From positions 1,612,001 through 1,676,000 of the forward strand of contig OZ251497.1 in assembly GCA_965242735.1 (NCBI GenBank): a stretch of 64,000 nt of DNA. Reading direction: 5' to 3'. The notes beneath the pieces were generated by a model. The model made no database searches. It saw only the letters and a program-made list of their open reading frames with translations, and was not told the origin of the DNA. Position numbers and translations under genes: made by a program. Shown piece by piece: positions 9,160 to 17,570 of the stretch; within the stretch, counting starts at the first letter, position 1, and each line of letters opens with the position of its first letter. Source of the DNA: G958295645 sp965242735. Lineage in GTDB: Bacteria; Gemmatimonadota; Gemmatimonadetes; Longimicrobiales; Gaopeijiaceae.

Positions 9160-11591
9160 GGCGGCGCCGAGCGGGGGCGGGCGCGGCCTGGACGGGCCTC
9201 TTCGCGTGCTTGCTGCCGGGCTTGGCGGCGTCGGCGATCCCGTCCTCCGCGTCCGCCCAGGCGCCGGCCGGCGACCCGTTGGTGCGGATCGACTCGGTGG
9301 CCGCCGAGGGCATGCAGCGGCTCTCGCGCGGCGACGTCGTGGGAGCGGCGGGCATTCAGCCGGGGTCGCTGAACAGCTGGCTCGACATTCAGCGCGCCGT
9401 CAAGACGCTGTGGGCCACCGGACAGTACGCCGACGTCGTGGTGCGCCTGGACGAGTCGACGGGACGCAACGTGCTCGTCTTCGAGGTCGAGGAGCGGCCG
9501 CTGGCGCGCCTGATTCGAATCACCGGCCTGGAGTCCGTGGGGACGGACGACGTGCTCGAGGCCGGCGGGCTGGAAGAGGACGCGCCGCTGTCGCCCAACG
9601 GCATCCAGAAGGCCCAGGCGTTCATCCGCGACGAGCTGCGCCAGCGCGGCGTGCCGTTTGCGCGCATCGAGCAGCGCGAGCAGCCCGTGCCGGGAAGCGA
9701 GGGCCTCGTGGACGTGGTGCTCGAAGTCGAGGAAGGCCAGCGCGTCACGATCGCCGAAGTCTCGTTCTCCGGCAACGAGCGCTTCTCCGACGCCGAGCTG
9801 CGCGACGCGATGACGACGAAGCCCGAGGGCTTCTTCTGGTTCCGCGGCGGGGACTACGACGAGCTGGAATTCGAGACGGACCTCTTGGAGTCGCTGCCCA
9901 AGCGCTACTACGAGGCGGGCTTCCTGGACTTCGAAGTCCTGGGCGACACCCTGATCGTGGACCCGCGGACCGGGAAGGCCCGGATCGAGACCCGCGTGTT
10001 CGAAGGTCCGCAGTACGCGCTGGGCGAGTTCGTGGTCGAGGGCGCCGAGGCGTTCGAGGCCGACGATCTGAAGCGCTACTTCGAGCGCGGGTCGGGGGGC
10101 TTGCTGGGAATGCTGGGCATCGGCGACGACAGCGAGGAGGCCGCCGGGCAGGCGTTCGACGCGGTGGGGTTCGAAGAGGCCGCCGAGCGCGTCCGGGAGC
10201 TCTACAGCAACCAGGGCTACTTGTACGCCCAGGTCGATCCGCTGTGGGAGCGCATGGGCGAGGACGAAGACGGGCGCCCGCGGGTGCGGGCCACGTGGCA
10301 CATCGAGGAATCCGCGCAGGCGTACGTGAACCGGATCGTGATTGCGGGCAACGACTTCACGTACGACCGCGTGATCCGCGAGAAGATCTTTCTCTTGCCC
10401 GGCGGCGTCTACAGCCAGGCCGATCTGCTGCAGTCCTACCAGAACATTCAGTCGCTCGGATTCTTCGAGACGCCCATGCCGCCGCCCGAGATCCAGCCCC
10501 AGGAGACGGGCGACGTGGACATCGTGTTCACGGTCAAGGAAAAGCAGACCGGGTCCATTCAGTTCGGCACGGCGGTGGGCGGCGGCGTCGGCCTTTCGGG
10601 ATTCCTGGGCTACGACCAGCCCAACCTCTTCGGCCAAGCCAAGTCGGGGAGCATTCGCTGGGACTTCGGCAGGTACATCCGCAGCTTCACCCTGAGCGCG
10701 AGCGACCCCGCGCTCTTTCAGTCCACCGTCAGCGGCTCCATCTCGCTCTTCAATTCCACCGACCGCTTCTTCCAGTTCGCCACGGGCCGCCGCCGCCGCG
10801 CCGGCTTCACCACCACCTTCGGCATTCCGTTCCCCGGCTCGCTGTACACGCGAATCTTCTTCGGCTACTCGCTCTCGCGCACCCGGTACGAGCTCTTCCG
10901 CGACGTGGACGACTCGTCTCTCTTCGGGCTGCCGCCGGGGACGCTCAGCTCCTTCTCGATCGGCGTGACGCGGCGCACCCTCAATCACCCCCTCTTCCCG
11001 ACTTCAGGCTCGCTGCAGTCCTGGACGACCGAACTCAACGGGGGGCCTCTGGGCGGGGCGGGCGACTTCGTGAAGAACACGGTCGAAGCGCAGTGGATCG
11101 TGCCGGTCGGCGGGCTGGGCACCGACGGCATGTCCGCGGGCGGCGTGCGGTTCGCGCTCGCGGCGGGCGTGCGCGGAGGCGCGCTCTTCGGAGACGCTTC
11201 GCGGTTTCCCTTCGAGTCCTTTTGGCTGGGCGGCGTGCAGTTCGGTCAGCCCCTGCGCGGATACGAGGAGACGACGATCACGCCGGACGGATACTTCCCG
11301 CGGCGCGCCGGCAACATCGCTCAGATCGACCGCCTGGGGAACGCCTACTTCTCCGCGACGAGCGAGCTGCGGGCGGTGATCGGTTCCAACGTCGGGCTCG
11401 CCGCCTTCTTCGACGCGGGCAACCTGTGGGAGGGCCCCGGCGACTTCAGCTCCTCCAAGCTCTACCGGGGGGCCGGCTTCGGCGTGCAGCTCGTGACGCC
11501 CTTCGGTCCCATCGGACTGGACTACGCCTACGGATTCGACAAGACCGAGCCCGGTTGGCAGCTTCACTTCAAGATGGGACCGAACTTCTGA
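9156..11591 (+). CDS. bamA: Outer-membrane beta-barrel assembly protein BamA
   Basis: Omp85 protein that folds beta-barrels into the outer membrane, 811 residues as in other BamA proteins. The GTG at 9156 starts an Arg-rich n-region, a hydrophobic core and a cleavage-like SASAQAPAG site at about residues 27-36. POTRA repeats follow (to about residue 455) and then a 16-strand-type barrel. The conserved loop-6 motif is present as LRGY (QPLRGYEETT), and the protein ends in Phe as outer-membrane barrels do. It is followed by skp and lpxD, the conserved outer-membrane gene order. Confidence 0.95.
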   Translation: MRRRRAGAGAAWTGLFACLLPGLAASAIPSSASAQAPAGDPLVRIDSVAAEGMQRLSRGDVVGAAGIQPGSLNSWLDIQRAVKTLWATGQYADVVVRLDESTGRNVLVFEVEERPLARLIRITGLESVGTDDVLEAGGLEEDAPLSPNGIQKAQAFIRDELRQRGVPFARIEQREQPVPGSEGLVDVVLEVEEGQRVTIAEVSFSGNERFSDAELRDAMTTKPEGFFWFRGGDYDELEFETDLLESLPKRYYEAGFLDFEVLGDTLIVDPRTGKARIETRVFEGPQYALGEFVVEGAEAFEADDLKRYFERGSGGLLGMLGIGDDSEEAAGQAFDAVGFEEAAERVRELYSNQGYLYAQVDPLWERMGEDEDGRPRVRATWHIEESAQAYVNRIVIAGNDFTYDRVIREKIFLLPGGVYSQADLLQSYQNIQSLGFFETPMPPPEIQPQETGDVDIVFTVKEKQTGSIQFGTAVGGGVGLSGFLGYDQPNLFGQAKSGSIRWDFGRYIRSFTLSASDPALFQSTVSGSISLFNSTDRFFQFATGRRRRAGFTTTFGIPFPGSLYTRIFFGYSLSRTRYELFRDVDDSSLFGLPPGTLSSFSIGVTRRTLNHPLFPTSGSLQSWTTELNGGPLGGAGDFVKNTVEAQWIVPVGGLGTDGMSAGGVRFALAAGVRGGALFGDASRFPFESFWLGGVQFGQPLRGYEETTITPDGYFPRRAGNIAQIDRLGNAYFSATSELRAVIGSNVGLAAFFDAGNLWEGPGDFSSSKLYRGAGFGVQLVTPFGPIGLDYAYGFDKTEPGWQLHFKMGPNF

Positions 11592-11600
11592 CGCGGCCCG

Positions 11601-11634
11601 CGCCTGCGCCCATTACACGCCTGCGCCCATTACA
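11601..11634 (+). repeat. Exact tandem duplication of 17 bp downstream of bamA
   Basis: CGCCTGCGCCCATTACA occurs twice head to tail (11601-11617 and 11618-11634), starting 9 bases after the bamA stop, in the 103-base gap before skp. It is not part of an obvious hairpin. It is one of several short duplications at gene boundaries in this window. Confidence 0.9.
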
Positions 11635-11694
11635 TTTGTGCGGAGCCGGCGCCGGCCGGCCGGCCAAGGGAAACCAAACCGGAGAGTAGGGAAC

Positions 11695-12246
11695 ATGCGT
11701 GGTTCGTCCGTGAGCCTGGCGCTGGCCGTCGTGCTCGCTTCCGCCGTTTCGCTCGACGCGCAGCCGACCAAGGTGGGCTACGTCAATTCAGACGCCGTCC
11801 TGGCGGCGTTCCCGATGGCTCAGGACGCGCAAACCGCAATGGAGGCGAGCCTGAGGGGCTACGAGCTGGAGATTCAGGAGCTTCAGAGCGCCTTGCAGAC
11901 GAGCGCCGACGAATTCCGCCAGAAGCAGTTGACGATGACGCCCGAAGCGCGGGAAGCCCGGCAGCAGGAGCTCATCAACCAGGACCAGGCGCTGCAGCAG
12001 CGGCGCGCGGACTTGAACGGCCAGGCCGCGCAAAGGCGGGCCGAGCTGTTTCAGCCGGTGATGGACTCCGTGAAGGCCGTCATCGAGGACATCCGCGTCG
12101 AAGGCAACTACGCGGTGATCCTGGACGTGGCGTCGACGGCGATCATCGCCGCCGACCCGTCGCTCGACTTGACCCAGGAAGTGATCACGCGGCTCCAGAC
12201 GGGCGGCGGGACGAGCAGCGGGACGGGAAGTCCGGGAGGGGGATGA
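11695..12246 (+). CDS. skp: Skp/OmpH family periplasmic chaperone
   Basis: Small periplasmic chaperone that holds unfolded outer-membrane proteins for BamA. It is 183 residues with a signal peptide of about 22 residues (MRGSSVSLALAVVLASAVSLDA) and the family start VGYVNSDAVLAAFP. A long charged coiled-coil region (about 50-130) follows. A Ser/Gly-rich tail (TGGGTSSGTGSPGGG) ends the protein. The ATG at 11695 is preceded by GGAGAGTAGGG, a good ribosome-binding region. Its position between bamA and lpxD is standard. Confidence 0.93.
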   Translation: MRGSSVSLALAVVLASAVSLDAQPTKVGYVNSDAVLAAFPMAQDAQTAMEASLRGYELEIQELQSALQTSADEFRQKQLTMTPEAREARQQELINQDQALQQRRADLNGQAAQRRAELFQPVMDSVKAVIEDIRVEGNYAVILDVASTAIIAADPSLDLTQEVITRLQTGGGTSSGTGSPGGG

Positions 12247-12283
12247 CCCGGCGCCGGGCGGCCCGCGCGGTCGCCGCAGGGCG

Positions 12284-13351
12284 GTGACGCGAACGACGCT
12301 GACGTTGCGGGCGGCGGCCCGGGCGACGGGCGGCCGGGTCGTGGGCGACGAAGGGACCGTCTTCTCCGGCATTGCTTCGGTGCGCGACGCCGGAGAAGGC
12401 GACTTGGCGTTTCTGGCGCTTGGCCGCTACGTGGAAGAGCTGCCGGGGTGCCGGGCGCGGGCGTTGCTGGTGCCGGAGTCGCTGGCGGCCGTGCAGGGCG
12501 GACCACGCAACCGGCTCGTGGCCGGCGACCCCCACCGGGCGTTGGGCGAGCTCCTGCGCATTCTGCGGCCCGAATGGCAGGGGCGCGTGGAAGCCGGGGC
12601 GCATCCGCGCGCGGTGGTGGACGAGCGCGCGAACGTCGCGTCGTCCGCCGAGATCGGTCCCGGCGCGGTCGTGGGCGCGGGGGCGGTGGTGGGCGACCGA
12701 GCGCGCGTGGGCGCCAACTGCGTCTTGGGGGAGGGCGTGGTCGTGGGCGCGGGCGCGAGGCTCTTCCCCAACGTGACCGTCTATGCGGGCAGCGTCCTGG
12801 GGGCCCGGGTCGTGGTGCATTCGGGCACGCGCATCGGCGTGGACGGATTCGGCTACGCCACGGTGGACGGCGAGCACGTGAAGGTGCCGCAAGTCGGCGG
12901 CTGCGTGGTCGAGGACGACGTGGAGATCGGCGCGAACTGCACGATCGACCGGGGTTCGATCGGACGAACCGTGATCGGCGCCGGCAGCAAGCTCGACAAC
13001 TTGGTGCACGTGGCGCACAACGTCGAGATCGGCCCGGGCTCGCTCTTGGTGGCGCAAGTCGGCGTGGCGGGTTCCACCCGGACCGGCCCCGGCGTGGCCA
13101 TGGGCGGCCAAGCCGGCCTGATCGGCCATCTCCGCATCGGCGCCGGCGCCCGCATCGGCGCGCAGGCGGGCGTCATCGGGGACGTGGGCCCCGGCGAGGT
13201 CGTCTCCGGCTACCCGGCGCGCGACCACAAGGGCTACTTGCGGGCCATGGCGCGCCTGATGCGGCTGCCCCAGCTGGCGAAGCGAGTGGCGCGGCTGGAG
13301 CGGCGCGAGCGCGCCTCGTCCGGCCCGGAGGAAGGAACGGGAGATGGGTAG
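12284..13351 (+). CDS. lpxD: UDP-3-O-acylglucosamine N-acyltransferase
   Basis: Third acylation enzyme of lipid A synthesis, transferring a hydroxyacyl chain from ACP to the 2-amino group. It is 355 residues: an N-terminal uridine-binding domain (about 1-100), a left-handed beta-helix of hexapeptide repeats (about 105-300) and a C-terminal helix. The catalytic His lies in LDNLVHVAHNVEIG. The GTG at 12284 gives the usual LpxD length; 37 bases separate it from skp. Its last 8 bases overlap the start of the next small gene. Confidence 0.95.
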   Translation: MTRTTLTLRAAARATGGRVVGDEGTVFSGIASVRDAGEGDLAFLALGRYVEELPGCRARALLVPESLAAVQGGPRNRLVAGDPHRALGELLRILRPEWQGRVEAGAHPRAVVDERANVASSAEIGPGAVVGAGAVVGDRARVGANCVLGEGVVVGAGARLFPNVTVYAGSVLGARVVVHSGTRIGVDGFGYATVDGEHVKVPQVGGCVVEDDVEIGANCTIDRGSIGRTVIGAGSKLDNLVHVAHNVEIGPGSLLVAQVGVAGSTRTGPGVAMGGQAGLIGHLRIGAGARIGAQAGVIGDVGPGEVVSGYPARDHKGYLRAMARLMRLPQLAKRVARLERRERASSGPEEGTGDG

Positions 13352-13577
13352 CGGAGGGGGCACAGCGGCGAACGCCGCGATCCGACTGGCCGGGTTGACC
13401 GCGATCCTCGCCATCAGTCTGGCCAAGACGGGCCGTGCGCAACAGGACGTGCCGCCCTGCTGCGTTTCCTCCCCAAAGACGGATTGCGTGTGCTGCAACA
13501 CCGGAAAGGGGTGCGCCACCCTGCCGTATGGCGACCAACCGGAGGCCATGGGTTGCGACTGGATCTTCGTTGAATAA
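13344..13577 (+). CDS. Small exported cysteine-rich peptide
   Basis: A 77-residue protein with a hydrophobic segment (about residues 14-28) and a signal-peptidase-like site GRAQQ. A mature part of about 45 residues contains seven cysteines: CC, then C, then CC, then C, then C near the end. I do not recognise the family. The ATG overlaps lpxD, and the stop overlaps a TTG start of a thioredoxin-like gene, which is followed by a beta-propeller gene. The layout recalls the NVEALA-type small peptides of Bacteroidota, found near propeller and thioredoxin genes, but no sequence kinship can be claimed. Confidence 0.6.
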   Translation: MGSGGGTAANAAIRLAGLTAILAISLAKTGRAQQDVPPCCVSSPKTDCVCCNTGKGCATLPYGDQPEAMGCDWIFVE

Positions 13578-13977
13578 GCCTGGCCGAGACGCCTCCCGGC
13601 CTTCCCGGCGGCTGGAAACGGCGGTCAACGTTGCGATCTTGGCCGTCCTGGCCGTCCTCGTGTTCGGCCCGTCGGGCGTCGTGGGCAGCCGGGCGGTGGC
13701 GTGGTACGCCGATTGGCGCCAAGGCAGGGCGGTCCGCGACGCTTGGGACGATCTCGCGGCCGCGCCGGGCCGCCTCGGCGCGAGCCCTGCTTCGCCCGGC
13801 CGGATCGTGGTCGAGTTCGTCGACTACGAGTGTCCGTTCTGCAGGCAGGTCGCGTCGTCCGTGGCCACGGAAACGGCGAAGGGCGGCGTGACGGTCGTGG
13901 TCCGGCACCTTCCGCTGGACGTCGTTCACCCGCATGCTCGCTCGGCTGCCCGCGCCGCCGTGTGCGCCGAGCGGCAC
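13570..13977 (+). pseudogene. Membrane-anchored DsbA-like thioredoxin, truncated at its 3' end
   Basis: The frame from TTG 13570 (ATG 13527 is an alternative) gives an N-terminal membrane anchor (AILAVLAVLVFGPSGVVG). A thioredoxin-fold domain follows with active site C-P-F-C (residues 88-91) in VVEFVDYECPFCRQ and the cis-proline region VRHLPLDVVHPHA. Similarity stops at about AARAAVCAER (13974), where a DsbA fold would still need about 60-80 residues. The frame then stays open in nonsense to 14544 while a beta-propeller begins in another frame. A deletion or assembly error joining two genes is the simplest reading; I treat it as a broken gene. Confidence 0.55.
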
Positions 13978-15181
13978 GTTCGCGACGAGAAACGGAGTGT
14001 TCGCAGGTGCGCCCGGCTGGCGCGCCGCCCTGGAGAGCTTGGGCGAGGGCCGCCCCCGGGGCACAAGCCCGGAGACGTCTTTGGCGACCGACGTCTTGTT
14101 CGACTCCGCCTTGCATCCGGATTCGGCGGTGTCTCACATGGTACGGGTTCAGCGCGGCTTGTTCGTGGGCGCGGACAGGATCGTCGTCTTGGACGACGCG
14201 ACCGTCTTGGTCGTGAACACCACGACGCAAGCGTTCCGGACGATGGGCGGCGAGGGAGAGGGGCCGGGCGAATTCTCGATTCCGTGGCAGGCCGGTCTGG
14301 TCGCGACGCCGGACGGCTTTGCGACCTGGGCCGGCGCTCGGTACCGGCTTGCTCGCTATTCTCCGAACGGCGAGTTCGTCGAAGAGGCGAGCCTCCGTGC
14401 CGATGCGTTCCGTCAGGTGTTGCGCGAGCCCGACGGAGAATTCGGCCAGGTCGCGGACCAAGTGGCTCAGTTGCTGATCATGGCGAGCCCGCCCGAGCTG
14501 CTCGGCGTTCTTGCCGACGGCGCCCCGGTTTTCTGGCGATCTGACATCCGAGGCGTTGGGCCGGAAGGCCTCAGCCGGGACACGGGCGCCGTCTTCCAAT
14601 ACCTGCCCAACGACAGCCTGGGCGTGATGTTCGAGTTTCCGGCCGCGGAAATCCACACGGTCAGGCCGCGGCCGGGCCGGAATTCGCCCCGGCGGGTGCT
14701 CTTCGGTCACGACACGCATGTCGCGATGACGAGCGCCGGCGTCGTCGTCGCGGACACGCAGGCGGAAGAGATCGTCGTGCGGGCCCGAGACGGCGGCGTC
14801 TTGTGGACGATCCCCATGCCGGGCGAGCGCGTCGTGGTCACGCGAGCACAGCTGGAGGCCAAGGCGGCCGGGTCGTCTCCGGAGATTCCTGCGTCTCTCC
14901 GGGCGAGCTTCGGACGTCGCGGAGCGCCCACCCCGCACAATCCGGTTGCGCCGCCCATCGACGCGGTCATGACGGACCGCGACGGGCGGGTCTGGGTGCG
15001 CGACTACGTGCTGCCCGGCGCGGACGCTCAGCGATGGACGATATGGGAGCGAGACGAGAACGTGTTCGCGGTCGAACTTCCCGTCGACGAGCAGCTCCTG
15101 GACGCCCAGGGCGACCGCGTCATGGTCCGCCTCCGCGACTTCGAGAGAGATCGGGTCCAGGTGCGGCGGATCGCCTACTGA
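13934..15181 (+). CDS. Six-bladed beta-propeller protein, probably lacking its signal peptide
   Basis: A 415-residue protein with repeated blade-like segments. The family hallmark GEGEGPGEF sits near residue 110, with further blades to DFERDRVQVRRIAY at the end. Comparable proteins begin with a lipoprotein or Sec signal; here the first available ATG gives MLARLPAPPCAPSGTF, which is not one. Upstream the frame is closed by TGA at 13889. The 5' end overlaps the thioredoxin remnant by about 40 bases in another frame, so the gene start was probably lost. Function unknown; likely envelope-located. A second propeller gene lies at 44881-46308. Confidence 0.65.
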   Translation: MLARLPAPPCAPSGTFATRNGVFAGAPGWRAALESLGEGRPRGTSPETSLATDVLFDSALHPDSAVSHMVRVQRGLFVGADRIVVLDDATVLVVNTTTQAFRTMGGEGEGPGEFSIPWQAGLVATPDGFATWAGARYRLARYSPNGEFVEEASLRADAFRQVLREPDGEFGQVADQVAQLLIMASPPELLGVLADGAPVFWRSDIRGVGPEGLSRDTGAVFQYLPNDSLGVMFEFPAAEIHTVRPRPGRNSPRRVLFGHDTHVAMTSAGVVVADTQAEEIVVRARDGGVLWTIPMPGERVVVTRAQLEAKAAGSSPEIPASLRASFGRRGAPTPHNPVAPPIDAVMTDRDGRVWVRDYVLPGADAQRWTIWERDENVFAVELPVDEQLLDAQGDRVMVRLRDFERDRVQVRRIAY

Positions 15182-15366
15182 CCTTTCGCCCGAGTCGGCC
15201 GCATCGCCAGCGGCCGCGGGCCGGGGCGCAAGACGTGCGCGGCGGCTCCGCCAAGGCCGGCGACGAAGCCGAGCGGGGCGGGCGCCTGCGCGCGCCCGCG
15301 GATATATCGGCCCGGCGCATCTGCCCGCTCCCGGCCAAGTCCGCCGGACGGCGAGCCCAGCGGTTC

Positions 15367-15375
15367 TGTTAGATT
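15367..15375 (+). promoter_or_regulatory. Candidate extended -10 promoter for the lpxC operon
   Basis: In the 283-base gap between the propeller gene and lpxC/fabZ (15182-15464), TGTTAGATT fits an extended -10 element (TGnTAnnnT). The longer 11-mer TCTGTTAGATT (15365-15375) recurs exactly at 44013-44023. In both places it ends about 90 bases before an ATG on the same strand (15465 and 44110). No convincing -35 is visible. The rest of the gap is GC-rich and holds nothing else I can name. Confidence 0.4.
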
Positions 15376-15464
15376 ATTAAGTTGCCCCGTCGTCTCGTTC
15401 GCGGGGTCGTGCGCCCGGGCGGCTCCTTCCACGGCTCTCCGACCCTCATTCAACTGTTCCGCCG

Positions 15465-16751
15465 ATGGCCGCAGAGCGCCAGCAGACTCTCGCCAGCGAG
15501 GTTGCGCTTGAAGGGATCGGCGTTCACTCGGGCCAACAGAGCCGGCTTCGCATCAAGCCCGCGGCGGACTCGTTCGGGGTGCGGTTTCGGCGCACGGACC
15601 TGCCCGGAGCGCCGGAGGTGCCGGCCCGCCTGGAGTGCGTGACGCACACCGATCTGGGCACGACGCTGGGCCGCGACGGGGCCGAGGTCATGACCGTGGA
15701 GCACGTGCTGGCGGCGCTGGCCGCGCTCGAGGTCGACAACGCGCTCGTCGAGCTCGACGGACCCGAGCCGCCGATCCTCGACGGCAGCTTCGCTCCTTAC
15801 GTCGCGGCGGTGACGGAGGCGGGAGTGAAGGCGCAGAGCGCCCCGGCGTCCGTCGTGCGCCTGTCCGCTCCGGTCACGGCGGGGGACGGACGCGTCGGCT
15901 CCTACGTGGCCGTGCCGGACGACGGCTTTCGCGTCTCGGCCACCATCGACTACCCGCATCCGGCCATCCGGCGCCAACACGGCTCCTACTGCGCGACCGG
16001 CAACGCGTTCGCCGAGGAGCTGGCCGGCGCCAGGACGTTCGGGTTCAAGGCCGACGCGGACGCCCTGCACGCGCGCGGACGGGCGCTGGGCGCGTCGCTG
16101 GACAACACCGTGGTGCTGGACGACGCGCGCGTCATGAACGACGGCCTGCGCTTCACGGACGAGTTCGTGCGGCACAAGGCGGGCGACATCGTCGGCGACT
16201 TGGCGCTGCTGGGAAGCCGCTTCCGCGGCCACGTCGTGGCGGACAGGCCCAGCCATGCGGGCAACTTCAAGCTGGCCTCGGCGATCAGCGAACGCCACGG
16301 CGGCGGCCCGGGCCCCGGCGCGATCGACGTGCGGCGCATCATGGACTGCCTGCCGCACCGCTACCCGATGCTGCTCGTGGACCGCGTCCTCGAGTTCGAG
16401 TCGCGAAAGCGAATCGTCGGCCTCAAGAACGTGACGATCAACGAGCCCTTCTTCGGCGGGCACTTTCCCGAGCATCCGATCATGCCGGGCGTGCTCATCG
16501 TCGAAGCGATGGGACAGGTGGGCGGACTGCTCCTCATGGACGCGGTCGACGATCCGGAGGGCAAGGTCGTCTACTTCATGTCGCTCGACAACGTGAAGTG
16601 GCGCCGGCCGGTGGTGCCCGGCGACCAACTCGTCTTCGAACTGGAGATGCTCCACTTCCGCCGGCAGGTGTGCAAGATGCGCGGGACGAGCACGGTGGAC
16701 GGGCGGCTGGTCGCCCAGGCGGAGATGACCGCCAGGATCATGGACCGGTGA
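15465..16751 (+). CDS. lpxC-fabZ: Bifunctional LpxC deacetylase / FabZ dehydratase fusion
   Basis: Residues 1 to about 280 are LpxC, the zinc deacetylase making the committed step of lipid A synthesis. VEHVLAALAALEVDNALVE carries the zinc His, LDNTVVLDD the substrate loop and FVRHKAGDIVGDLALLG further ligands. Residues about 283-428 are FabZ, the 3-hydroxyacyl-ACP dehydratase, with IMDCLPHRYPMLLVDRV and the catalytic His in GHFPEHPIMPGVLIVEAMGQ. Such fusions are known from Bacteroidota. It opens a five-gene lipid A operon with GTGA coupling to lpxA. Confidence 0.95.
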   Translation: MAAERQQTLASEVALEGIGVHSGQQSRLRIKPAADSFGVRFRRTDLPGAPEVPARLECVTHTDLGTTLGRDGAEVMTVEHVLAALAALEVDNALVELDGPEPPILDGSFAPYVAAVTEAGVKAQSAPASVVRLSAPVTAGDGRVGSYVAVPDDGFRVSATIDYPHPAIRRQHGSYCATGNAFAEELAGARTFGFKADADALHARGRALGASLDNTVVLDDARVMNDGLRFTDEFVRHKAGDIVGDLALLGSRFRGHVVADRPSHAGNFKLASAISERHGGGPGPGAIDVRRIMDCLPHRYPMLLVDRVLEFESRKRIVGLKNVTINEPFFGGHFPEHPIMPGVLIVEAMGQVGGLLLMDAVDDPEGKVVYFMSLDNVKWRRPVVPGDQLVFELEMLHFRRQVCKMRGTSTVDGRLVAQAEMTARIMDR

Positions 16752-17557
16752 AGGGCGCCCCGCTGGCGCGGAGCCCGGCGACCGTGATCCACGAGACCGC
16801 GATCGTGGACCCGGGCGCGGAACTCGCGGACGGCGTCGAAATTGGTCCGTTCGCGATCGTCGGCCCGGGCGTGCGCATCGGCGCCGGCACCCGGCTGGGG
16901 CCGCGGGCGCTTGTCGAATGCAACACGGAAATCGGCGCCAACTGCTTCGTCGCCACCGGCGCCGTGCTGGGCAGCGACCCGCAGGACCTCAAGTACCAGG
17001 GCGAGGAAACGTTTCTGGAAGTGGGCGACCGCACGGTGATCCGCGAGTTCGCGACGCTCAACCGGGGAACGGTGGCGGCGGGCCGCACGGTGGTCGGCTC
17101 CGACTGCCTTCTGATGGCGTATTCTCACATTGCGCACGACTGCGAACTGGGCAACCATGTCATCGTCTCGAACGCGACGAACATGGCCGGCCACGTCGCC
17201 ATCGCCGACGGCGCGGTGGTCAGCGGACTGGTCGCGATCCACCAGTTCGTGCGAATAGGGGCTCATGCGTTCGTCGGGGGCGGATCGCGCGTGCCGCAGG
17301 ACGTGCCGCCCTACTGCAGCGTGGTCGGCAATCCGTCGCCGAAGCTGTACGGCCTCAACAAGGTGGGGCTGGAGCGCAAGGGGTTCTCGCGCGACGTGCG
17401 GCGACGCCTCAAGAAGGCGTACCGCTTGCTCTTTCAGTCTGGGTCGTCCCTGTCCGACGGCATCGCGCTGGCCGAGGCCGACCCGGAGCTGGCCTGCCCC
17501 GAAGTGCGCTACTTCCTCGACTTCATCCGCAACAGCGAACGAGGGATCACGTTCTGA
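16748..17557 (+). CDS. lpxA: UDP-N-acetylglucosamine O-acyltransferase
   Basis: First acyl transfer of lipid A synthesis, moving a hydroxyacyl group from ACP to the 3-position of UDP-GlcNAc or an amino analogue. It is 269 residues with hexapeptide-repeat beta-helix (about 14-190) and C-terminal helices. The catalytic His lies in MAYSHIAHDCELGNH. The GTG at 16748 overlaps the lpxC-fabZ stop. A Gfo/Idh oxidoreductase follows directly, as in bacteria that acylate a 2,3-diamino sugar, so the acceptor used here is uncertain. Confidence 0.95.
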   Translation: MKGAPLARSPATVIHETAIVDPGAELADGVEIGPFAIVGPGVRIGAGTRLGPRALVECNTEIGANCFVATGAVLGSDPQDLKYQGEETFLEVGDRTVIREFATLNRGTVAAGRTVVGSDCLLMAYSHIAHDCELGNHVIVSNATNMAGHVAIADGAVVSGLVAIHQFVRIGAHAFVGGGSRVPQDVPPYCSVVGNPSPKLYGLNKVGLERKGFSRDVRRRLKKAYRLLFQSGSSLSDGIALAEADPELACPEVRYFLDFIRNSERGITF

Positions 17558-17570
17558 TCCCTCAGGGGCC

